From assembly GCA_050740255.1 (NCBI GenBank), contig JBOICV010000150.1, forward strand, positions 1 to 64,000: DNA of 64,000 bases, written 5' to 3'. Of this stretch, positions 16,919 to 23,385 are shown piece after piece (position 1 is the stretch's first letter; each line of letters begins with the position of its first letter). Under the pieces are notes generated by a model. That model saw only the letters and a list, made by a program, of their open reading frames with translations. It was not told where the DNA came from and searched no databases. The position numbers and the translations under genes are program-made. Origin of the DNA: JBOICV01 sp050740255. Lineage in GTDB: Bacteria; Pseudomonadota; Gammaproteobacteria; Nevskiales; JBOICV01.

Positions 16919-18424
16919 GTGCAAACAAGCTGGTGGCGGCGGCATCCGCTTTGGACCATCGGGATGGCGCCGATTCTGGCGGTGCTGACCAGCGTGGTGT
17001 TCAACGTCTGGTATGGCGTGGCCTATATCGAGCCGCTGCTGACCCCGCGCCAGCACGAGTTTCTGCGTTACGCCGTGGTTATCTTCAATCTGGTCGTTTT
17101 TCCGCTGGCCGGCCTGGTGTGGGGCGTAATCGTCGCCTCCTTGCGCGGCCCGCTTCGGGCTATATCCGAGCCGCCGGCGGCGGCCGGACCGGCGCTGGAA
17201 GGCGCGCGGGCGCGCGCCATCAATCTGCCCTGGCATTTCGCCCTGATCGTGGCGCTGGCCAACGTGGCGGTAGTGGTCGTGGTTTACGCCGGCGTGCACT
17301 TAAGCGGCGATCCGGTCTATGCAGTGTTCGATGCACACCTGGTCATTGCGGTGACGATCGCCGCGCTGATCACCATCACCATCGCCTTCTTCCTGGTGGA
17401 GCTCTTGGTGCAGGTGCTGATTTTTCCGCTGCTGTTCAGCAAGGCGCGGCCGTATGAGACGCGTGGCGCGCTGCCGCTGTCACTGCCCTTGCGCGCCCTG
17501 CTGATGGCGATTGCGGGCGGCATAGGCCCCATCACAATGCTCTTGCTGCTGGGCTGGGCGGATGACTTGCAGCGCGGCACGCTCAATTTCTTCCGGCTCG
17601 CGGTCGGCGTGCTGGGCATGAGTTTCGCCTTCGTCAGCGCCTGGCTGTTCGGCGGTCTGGTGGTGGCGCCCATTCAGCGCCTGAGCCAGGCCGCGCGCGC
17701 CGTGGCGGGCGGCAATCTCAGCACCCGCGTGCAGTTGCTGCGGGCGGATGAGTTCGGCGCGCTGGTGGATGAGTTCAACCGCATGATTTCCGAGCTGCGC
17801 GAGAAGCAGCGCTTGCGCGAAACCTTCGGCCTGCATGTGGGCGCCGCCGCTGCCGAGCAGATTCTGGCGCGTGACCCTGGTCTCGGCGGTCAGGCACGTG
17901 AGGTTACGGTACTGTTCTGCGATATCCGCAACTTCACCGCGCGCACTGCCGCGCAAAGCGCGGAAGAAACGGTGGCCTGGCTCAACCGCTTCTTCACCGC
18001 CATGGTCGAGATCGTCGAAAGCCGGCATGGCGGCATGGTGAACAAGTTCCTCGGCGATGGCTTCATGGCCTTGTTCGGCGCCGGCGGGGCGGCGGACCAC
18101 GCCAGCCAGGCGGTGCGCGCAGGCCGCGACATGCTCGCCGCTACCGCGGGGCTCGACATGCAAATCGGCGTCGGCATCCACACCGGCCCGGCCATCGTCG
18201 GCAACATAGGTTCCGCCCAGCGGCTGGAATTCACCGCCATCGGCGACACCGTCAACCTCGCCTCGCGCACTGAAGGTCTGACCAAGTCGCTTAAGCGGCC
18301 ACTACTGTTTACCGAGGCGACCCGGGCACGACTGGGGTCGGAGCTGGCGGCCGAAGGGCTGGGCCGGCACGCGGTCAAGGGCCTGGCCGAACCGGTGGCG
18401 ATTTACACACTCGCCGGGGTCTGA
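16919..18424 (+). CDS. Membrane adenylate/guanylate cyclase with HAMP domain
   Basis: The 501-residue protein has about six membrane helices in its first 255 residues. A HAMP linker follows (VVAPIQRLSQAARAVAGGNLSTR), then a class III cyclase domain (about 320-500). Both metal aspartates are present (VLFCDIRNFTA and FLGDGFMALFG), as is TAIGDTVNLASRTEGL, so the domain looks active. The start is GTG at 16919 after a GGGGGGAAG ribosome site. It makes cAMP most likely. It lies between the halogenase and the ACP gene. Its last 41 bp are duplicated beyond the toxin-antitoxin cassette. Confidence 0.92.
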   Translation: MQTSWWRRHPLWTIGMAPILAVLTSVVFNVWYGVAYIEPLLTPRQHEFLRYAVVIFNLVVFPLAGLVWGVIVASLRGPLRAISEPPAAAGPALEGARARAINLPWHFALIVALANVAVVVVVYAGVHLSGDPVYAVFDAHLVIAVTIAALITITIAFFLVELLVQVLIFPLLFSKARPYETRGALPLSLPLRALLMAIAGGIGPITMLLLLGWADDLQRGTLNFFRLAVGVLGMSFAFVSAWLFGGLVVAPIQRLSQAARAVAGGNLSTRVQLLRADEFGALVDEFNRMISELREKQRLRETFGLHVGAAAAEQILARDPGLGGQAREVTVLFCDIRNFTARTAAQSAEETVAWLNRFFTAMVEIVESRHGGMVNKFLGDGFMALFGAGGAADHASQAVRAGRDMLAATAGLDMQIGVGIHTGPAIVGNIGSAQRLEFTAIGDTVNLASRTEGLTKSLKRPLLFTEATRARLGSELAAEGLGRHAVKGLAEPVAIYTLAGV

Positions 18425-18425
18425 G
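18385..18425 (+). repeat. Left 41-bp direct repeat, end of cyclase gene
   Basis: This segment covers the last 13 codons and stop of the cyclase gene. A copy at 19153-19193 matches it at 39 of 41 positions. The toxin-antitoxin cassette lies exactly between the two copies, so the repeat marks the borders of an inserted 0.77-kb unit, or of a recombination product. Confidence 0.9.
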
Positions 18426-18488
18426 TGTGGAGGTGCATCCAGAACTGAATCGCCCCGGGTTTATTGGGGACATGCTCTCTGCATCCGG

Positions 18489-18812
18489 CTACGCCGCCAA
18501 CTCCCGCACCACGTCGGGGTGTTTCGTCACTATCGCGATCAGGGCCTTTGCCGCGCCAGAAGGGTTGCGGCGCCCCTGCTCCCATTCCTGCAGTGTGCGT
18601 TTGGACACGCCCAGCATGGATGCAAATTCACCCTGGGAAAGCCCGGTCTTGGAACGCGCAGCGGCGGCTAGCGTCAGCTCAAGCTTGTAGCGAGCCCCTG
18701 CGCGGCCTGCCTTGATGTCGCGCAGGGCATCCAAGGCTTCCTGCCAGACGTCGCGCTTGGCATCCCGCGCACGCAGTTTCTTGTTACTCAGCTTCTTCCT
18801 AATCATCGGCAA
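18489..18812 (-). CDS. XRE-family antitoxin (HigA-like)
   Basis: The 107-residue protein has a C-terminal helix-turn-helix (GLSQGEFASMLGVSKRTLQEWEQGRRNPSGAA, about residues 57-90) and a basic N-terminus (MIRKKLSNKKLRARDAKR). It overlaps the toxin stop by 14 bp, in the toxin-first order of HigBA-type modules. The antitoxin probably neutralises the toxin and represses the operon through the palindrome at 19125-19143. The 41-bp repeats at both borders suggest acquisition as a unit. Confidence 0.87.
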   Translation of the reverse strand: MPMIRKKLSNKKLRARDAKRDVWQEALDALRDIKAGRAGARYKLELTLAAAARSKTGLSQGEFASMLGVSKRTLQEWEQGRRNPSGAAKALIAIVTKHPDVVRELAA

Positions 18813-19116
18813 ATACCTCCTTCATCTTTTTGAGGATATGCGCAGGCGCATTCTCCTGTTTCGTCTTGGCATAGAGCGTCAACAACAGCAACTCGCCGCG
18901 CTTCAAGCGGGTGAAATAAATCACCCGCACACCACCTCGTTTACCTCTACCCTCGACATGCCACCGTATCTTGCGGCAACCGCCTGAACCGGGGATCACA
19001 TCTCCGGTATCCGGGTTGTTGGCCAACCACGCCGCAAATGAGCCACGTTCATCCTCCGTCCAGTAATCAGGCCAGAGCTTGGTGAACTGTGGCGACTCGA
19101 CGATGGTCAGGTACAT
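18799..19116 (-). CDS. RelE/HigB-superfamily toxin
   Basis: The 105-residue basic protein has the RelE-like pattern NPDTGDVIPGSGGCRKIRWHVEGRGKRGGVRVIYF and then LLLLTLYAKTKQENA. Members are ribosome-dependent or free mRNA endonucleases. I prefer the ATG at 19116 to an in-frame one at 19134. The upstream ATG lies inside the operator palindrome, and the predicted promoter would start transcripts near 19116. There is no GGAGG before this ATG, so the message may be leaderless. It is the first gene of the toxin-antitoxin pair. Confidence 0.87.
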   Translation of the reverse strand: MYLTIVESPQFTKLWPDYWTEDERGSFAAWLANNPDTGDVIPGSGGCRKIRWHVEGRGKRGGVRVIYFTRLKRGELLLLTLYAKTKQENAPAHILKKMKEVFADD

Positions 19117-19122
19117 GGAGAT

Positions 19123-19151
19123 ACTATACGTCATTGACGTATATTCATCAA
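19123..19151 (-). promoter_or_regulatory. Predicted sigma-70 promoter of the toxin-antitoxin operon
   Basis: On the minus strand, TTGATG (19151-19146) is followed by exactly 17 bp and then TATAGT (19128-19123). The -10 box matches the consensus at five of six positions and the -35 box at four. The toxin ATG begins 7 bases after the -10 box, near where transcription should start. Confidence 0.6.
19125..19143. promoter_or_regulatory. Operator palindrome between -35 and -10
   Basis: A perfect inverted repeat, TATACGTCA-T-TGACGTATA (9-bp arms, 1-bp centre), fills the spacer of the predicted promoter and overlaps its -10 box. This is the expected place for repression by the XRE antitoxin or the toxin-antitoxin complex. 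Confidence 0.75.
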
Positions 19152-19152
19152 G

Positions 19153-19193
19153 GGCCGAAGCGGTGGCGATTTACACACTCGCCGGGGCCTGAG
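19153..19193 (+). repeat. Right 41-bp direct repeat, duplicated cyclase tail
   Basis: It differs from 18385-18425 at two positions only. It has no upstream reading frame of its own, so it is a non-coding copy of the last cyclase codons. It lies 44 bp before the ACP start and probably represents the original cyclase-ACP junction. Confidence 0.9.
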
Positions 19194-19237
19194 ATGATTG
19201 CGGCCTCAGTCAACGCTGCAATAAACCGGTTTTTCCT

Positions 19238-19510
19238 ATGGCAAGCCAAACCCCAAGCGAACGAGCTCTGGCCCAGCTCATTATCGACACGCTGGATCTG
19301 CAGGAAGTGACCGCCGAGGCGATAGACCCGCTGGCGCCGCTATTCCGCGAAGGCCTCGGCCTGGATTCGATTGATGCGCTGGAAATTTCGCTGGCGGTGT
19401 CGCAGAGGTACGGTGTGCAACTGCGCGCCGACGACGCCAATAACAAGCAGATTTTCGCCAGCCTGCGCTCACTCGCGGAGCATATAGACAAGCACCGCGC
19501 CGCGGCATAA
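19238..19510 (+). CDS. Acyl carrier protein of the aryl-polyene cluster
   Basis: The 90-residue ACP has the phosphopantetheine site in GLGLDSIDALE (Ser about residue 44). The remaining helices fit a type II carrier protein. It would tether the aryl starter and the growing polyene chain. It is the first gene of a tightly packed run reaching 30.5 kb. Aryl-polyene clusters often have two ACPs; only one is seen here. A phosphopantetheinyl transferase is not in the window and must come from elsewhere. Confidence 0.92.
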   Translation: MASQTPSERALAQLIIDTLDLQEVTAEAIDPLAPLFREGLGLDSIDALEISLAVSQRYGVQLRADDANNKQIFASLRSLAEHIDKHRAAA

Positions 19511-19538
19511 GGGCGAACAGGCCCTGACCAGCGCCACC

Positions 19539-20171
19539 ATGCGGCGCCTGCTCCTGTTTCTGTTCTACACCGCCCTGATTTTCGCCGGCGTGTTTTTTTC
19601 CATGCCGCTGCTGGCGCTGGCCGCGCTGTTGCTGATTTGCGCGCGCTTGCTGCGACCGGCGCTCGTGGCCGGGCGCGCTTGGGCCTGGGGTGGATTGGCG
19701 CTGATCGTCGCGCTGGGCCTGCTGGTCGCGATGCAGGGCGATGGGCGCTATGTGCTGCAAATGATCTCGCTGGTGGTATTCCTGTTGTTGATGATTTTGT
19801 TCGGTCGTACTCTGCGCCCCGGTGACGTACCGCTGGCGACGCGCGTCGCGGCAGCGGCGCGCGGCTACACACCGGAGCAGGCGGTCACGCAGATGGCGCC
19901 GGCCTTGCGGCGCTATACGCGCGTGCTGACCTGGTTCTGGGCGGTGATGTTCGGCCTGTTCGTCCTGCAAAGCCTGGTGCTGGTGTTTTACGCGCCATCC
20001 GCCAGCGTCGGCCTGACCATTGATCTGGTGAACTTCGGCATCGTGTTCGTGCTGATGGGCGGCGAATATCTGTATCACAGCCATAAATACCCCAATCCGC
20101 GGCACCGGAATTTTCTGGATTTCGTGCGCGAAGTCGCGCGCCTGGACTATTCGCGCTTGTTGCTTGATTAA
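19539..20171 (+). CDS. COG4648-like membrane protein of the polyene cluster
   Basis: The 210-residue protein has about five to six hydrophobic helices. Towards the C-terminus it shows FGIVFVLMGGEYLYHSHKYPNPRHRNFLDFV, a conserved tail of the membrane proteins that sit between the ACP and acyl-ligase genes in aryl-polyene loci. Its biochemical role is unknown; it may anchor the biosynthetic complex at the inner membrane. Its stop codon directly abuts the ATG of the ligase gene (20172). Confidence 0.8.
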   Translation: MRRLLLFLFYTALIFAGVFFSMPLLALAALLLICARLLRPALVAGRAWAWGGLALIVALGLLVAMQGDGRYVLQMISLVVFLLLMILFGRTLRPGDVPLATRVAAAARGYTPEQAVTQMAPALRRYTRVLTWFWAVMFGLFVLQSLVLVFYAPSASVGLTIDLVNFGIVFVLMGGEYLYHSHKYPNPRHRNFLDFVREVARLDYSRLLLD

Positions 20172-21527
20172 ATGTCTGCACAAATGCTGCCCTTAATCGC
20201 GCGCCACCGACTCGACGCGCCGCTGCTGCAGCATCGCGGGGTGGTGGTGAGCGTCGGCCGCTTTCTGGCCGAGGCGCAGGCCTTGGCGGCGGTTTTGCCC
20301 GCGCGGGCATACGCTTTTAACTGTTGTGAAGACCGCTACAATTTCACGGTCGGCTTTGCGGCGGTGCTGCTGCGCGGCCAGACCAACCTGATGCCGCCGT
20401 CGCGCGCGCCCGAGCTGGTGCGCTCGATCGCCGAGGATTATCCGGATTGCTACTACCTGCACGATGGCCAGACGGGTCCGCCCGAGCTGGCTTCGGTTCA
20501 CAATCGGACCGATGGCGCCGGCGCTAGGCCCGCGGATTCGATTCCGGCGATTCCGGCTGCGCATCTCGCGGCGCTGGTATTCACCTCCGGCAGCACCGGC
20601 AAACCCAAACCGAACCGCAAAAACTGGGGCGATCTGGTGGCCGGCACGCGGCTCGCCGCCGGCTGTTTTCTGGATGAGCTAAGCGGCACGCCATCGGTGC
20701 TTGGCACCGTGCCGCCGCAGCATATGTATGGGCTGGAAACGACCGTGTTATTTGCGCTGCAGGGCGGGGCGGTAGTGCATTCCGGCCGGCCCTTGTTTCC
20801 GGCCGATGTGGCCGCGGCTTTGGCGGAGCTGGCGCCGCCCCGGGTTTTTGTCACCACGCCGTTTCATCTGCGCGCCTGCGTGAAATCCGGTCTGAAATTT
20901 CCGCAGATCGCATTCGTGATCTCGGCCACCGCGCCGCTGGCGCGTGAGCTGGCGGCGGAAGCGGAGAGCGGGCTTGGCGCACCGGTGCGGGAAATCTATG
21001 GCTGCACCGAGGCCGGCTCCCTGGCCTCGCGCCGCACGGTTGAAGGCGAGCGCTGGTCCATGTATCCCGAGATGCAGATTGCGCAGGCGGCCGAGGGTCC
21101 GGTGATGACCGGGCCGCAACTGCCCGAAGCGGTGCCGTTTCAGGATGTGATTGAGGTATTCGATGCGGCGCATTTCGCGCTGCGCGGCCGCAGCACCGAT
21201 ATGCTGAATATCGCCGGCAAGCGCGCCTCGATGGCCGATCTGGTGCACCAGTTGCTGTCGATTCCCGGGGTTGAAGACGGCGTCATGCTGCTGCCGGACG
21301 AGGCTGGCCAGGCCGACGGCCAGCATGTGTCGCGGCTGGCGGCGCTGGTGGTCGCACCTACCCTCACCGAGCAGCAGATTTTGGATACACTGCGCGCCCG
21401 GCTGGATCCGGCCTTTTTGCCGCGGCCGTTATATAAAGTGGAACGGTTGCCGCGCAGCGAGGCGAGCAAGCTGCCGCGCGCGCGACTGCTGCAAATGCTG
21501 CAGGAATTGAGCGTGCGGCATGGCTGA
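20172..21527 (+). CDS. AMP-dependent acyl/aryl-ACP ligase
   Basis: The 451-residue member of the ANL superfamily has the ATP loop LVFTSGSTGKPKP (about residues 135-147), VPPQHMYGLE near residue 180, EIYGCTEAGS near residue 275 and a C-terminal RGRSTDMLNIAGKRASM hinge. By position and family it corresponds to XanA2-type ligases that load 3-hydroxybenzoate onto the ACP. The pocket residues cannot be judged by eye, so the substrate is inferred from the chorismatase nearby. It overlaps the dehydratase gene by 8 bp. Confidence 0.88.
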   Translation: MSAQMLPLIARHRLDAPLLQHRGVVVSVGRFLAEAQALAAVLPARAYAFNCCEDRYNFTVGFAAVLLRGQTNLMPPSRAPELVRSIAEDYPDCYYLHDGQTGPPELASVHNRTDGAGARPADSIPAIPAAHLAALVFTSGSTGKPKPNRKNWGDLVAGTRLAAGCFLDELSGTPSVLGTVPPQHMYGLETTVLFALQGGAVVHSGRPLFPADVAAALAELAPPRVFVTTPFHLRACVKSGLKFPQIAFVISATAPLARELAAEAESGLGAPVREIYGCTEAGSLASRRTVEGERWSMYPEMQIAQAAEGPVMTGPQLPEAVPFQDVIEVFDAAHFALRGRSTDMLNIAGKRASMADLVHQLLSIPGVEDGVMLLPDEAGQADGQHVSRLAALVVAPTLTEQQILDTLRARLDPAFLPRPLYKVERLPRSEASKLPRARLLQMLQELSVRHG

Positions 21528-21822
21528 GCACCTGAAACGCGGCTGCGTGATTGGCGCAGAGCATCCCAGTCTACCGGGGCATTTTCCGGGTCGGCCAGTG
21601 GTGCCGGGCGTGGTGCTGCTGGATACTGTGCGCGCCGCCGCCGAGGAGGCCTACGGCGCACAGGCACTGGCCGGTCTGCCGCAGGTCAAGTTTCTGCACC
21701 CGCTGCTGCCACAGCAGAGTTTCGATATCCGGCTGAGCGGCGTCCCGCCGCGTATCAGCTTTGAATGTATCAGCGGTACACAAGTATTGGTGAAGGGGAT
21801 AATGGAATTCGTCAGCGCATGA
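21520..21822 (+). CDS. Short FabZ-like dehydratase (hot-dog fold)
   Basis: The 100-residue protein has the FabA/FabZ-type motif HPSLPGHFPGRPVVPGVVLLD starting at residue 15, with His21 the likely catalytic residue. It is shorter than FabZ (about 150) and probably dimerises with itself or with the second dehydratase at 27742. Its role would be to dehydrate 3-hydroxyacyl-ACP intermediates to build conjugated double bonds. It overlaps the ligase gene upstream by 8 bp. Confidence 0.85.
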   Translation: MAEHLKRGCVIGAEHPSLPGHFPGRPVVPGVVLLDTVRAAAEEAYGAQALAGLPQVKFLHPLLPQQSFDIRLSGVPPRISFECISGTQVLVKGIMEFVSA

Positions 21823-21843
21823 AGAGCAGAACCTGAGTCATTT

Positions 21844-22794
21844 ATGAGTCTGGCTTGGCGCGACCAGAAGGAACGCAGCACGCCGTTTGCGCTCAAGCTC
21901 ATCCGCTGGGGCGCGTTAAACCTTGGGCGCGATCTGGTGCGGCCGATTCTGTGGCCAATCGCCGCCTATTACCTGTTCAGGGCGACTATTCCCCGCCAGG
22001 CCTCGCAGCAGTTTCTGACGCGCGTCTGGGGCCGGCCGGCGACCTGGCGCGATACGCTGCGGCATATCCATCATTTTTCCGCCACGATTCTGGACCGCGT
22101 CTATCTGCTCAGCGGCCGTCACCAGATGCTGGCCGTGCAGGTCTGCGGAGAGGACATCGCAAAACAGTATGGCCGGCGGCCCGGCGGCTGCCTGCTGGTG
22201 GGTTCGCACCTCGGCAGTTTCGAGGTATTGCGCGCGCTGGGTGTGAACGACGGGGGCCAGGCCGGAGTCAAAGTCAGGATGCTGATGCGGCGCGGCCACA
22301 ACGAAATACTCACGCGTCTGCTCGAAGCGCTGAATCCGGACATTCTCCAGCACATGATTGATACCAGTGGCGGTGAAACCGATACGGCGCTGGCCATCCG
22401 CGACGCGCTGGCCGACGGCTGCATGGTCAGTCTGCTCGGTGACCGCGTGAACTCGGACGCGGAGAAGACCGCGGCTTGCCGCTTCCTGGGAGGCATGGCG
22501 GATTTCCCGCTCGGCTGGCTGCTGTTGGCCGCTGTGATGCAGGTGCCGGTGCTGCTGTGCTTTGGTTTATATCGCGGCGGCGCGCGTTATGACATTCATT
22601 TCGAGCTGTTGGCCGAGCGGATCGAACTCGATCGCAAGCACCGCGAGCGCGACGCGGCCCTATGGGCGCAGCGTTATGCGGAGCGTCTGGAGCACTACGT
22701 CAAGGATGCACCCCTGAACTGGTTCAACTTCTATGATTTCTGGAATGAAACTCCGGCGCCTTTTGCCGGCCAGGTAGCCGCAACACCCCGATGA
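21844..22794 (+). CDS. LpxL-type lysophospholipid acyltransferase-like protein
   Basis: The 316-residue protein has the HX4E-type acyltransferase motif (LLVGSHLGSFEVLRAL, about residues 117-132), followed by LGDRVNSDAEKTAACRFLGGMADFPLGW. That pattern is typical of the LpxL/HtrB-related proteins found in aryl-polyene clusters. It probably transfers the polyene to a glycerol-based or lipid acceptor in the inner membrane. Its stop overlaps the LolA-like start by ATGA. Confidence 0.88.
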   Translation: MSLAWRDQKERSTPFALKLIRWGALNLGRDLVRPILWPIAAYYLFRATIPRQASQQFLTRVWGRPATWRDTLRHIHHFSATILDRVYLLSGRHQMLAVQVCGEDIAKQYGRRPGGCLLVGSHLGSFEVLRALGVNDGGQAGVKVRMLMRRGHNEILTRLLEALNPDILQHMIDTSGGETDTALAIRDALADGCMVSLLGDRVNSDAEKTAACRFLGGMADFPLGWLLLAAVMQVPVLLCFGLYRGGARYDIHFELLAERIELDRKHRERDAALWAQRYAERLEHYVKDAPLNWFNFYDFWNETPAPFAGQVAATPR

Positions 22795-23378
22795 AATTCC
22801 TCGCCTTTTCCAGAGCCATTCTTTTTTCAGTTCTACCCCTGCTGCTGTCAGCGGCGAATGCGGGCGGCTGGGGGCTGGATCAGCTCGCTGCGGATTTGGC
22901 GCGCACGCCGACGGGGGCGATGCGCTTCACCGAGCTTAAATATCTGGCCGCGCTCAAGCAGCCGCTAAAGCTCGACGGCCGCGTCAGCTATACGCCGCCG
23001 GATACGCTGGAGAAAACCGTCATCACACCGCAACCGGAACGCTTTCTGCTGCGCGGTGGCGTGCTGGAGCTGCAGCACGGCACCGGGCCGGTGCGGCGGG
23101 TGGAGCTGGCGCAATATCCCTTGCTGGAGGCTTTTGTCGGTGCGTTGACCGCCACGCTGGCCGGCGATCTCGCGCGGCTTGAGCAGCATTACAGCTTGGC
23201 GCTGAGCGGCCACGAGCACGCTTGGGTGCTCAGACTTACGCCCAAGGATCCGGCGCTGGCGGCGCGCGTGAAATCCATCCGCGTGAGCGGCGCCGGCCAA
23301 CGCGTGCAGGAATTCGAGACCACGCAGGCCGATGGCGACCGCTCGATAATGTTTTTCTCGCTGCTACCCAGCTCCTAA
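22791..23378 (+). CDS. LolA-like periplasmic carrier protein
   Basis: The 195-residue protein has a Sec signal peptide (about residues 1-24, ending SAANA). A LolA-like beta-sheet body follows: MRFTELKYLAALKQPLKLDGRVSYTPPDTLEKTV and PERFLLRGGVLELQ. In aryl-polyene loci such proteins are thought to carry the lipidated pigment across the periplasm. It follows the acyltransferase (ATGA overlap) and precedes the MMPL exporter by 7 bp, so the three fit a transport sub-operon. Confidence 0.85.
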   Translation: MKFLAFSRAILFSVLPLLLSAANAGGWGLDQLAADLARTPTGAMRFTELKYLAALKQPLKLDGRVSYTPPDTLEKTVITPQPERFLLRGGVLELQHGTGPVRRVELAQYPLLEAFVGALTATLAGDLARLEQHYSLALSGHEHAWVLRLTPKDPALAARVKSIRVSGAGQRVQEFETTQADGDRSIMFFSLLPSS

Positions 23379-23385
23379 AACATTT

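Noticed and set aside
18426..19152. Insertion sequence carrying the toxin-antitoxin genes
   Set aside because: There are no inverted ends and no transposase. The 41-bp flanking repeat is far longer than typical target duplications.
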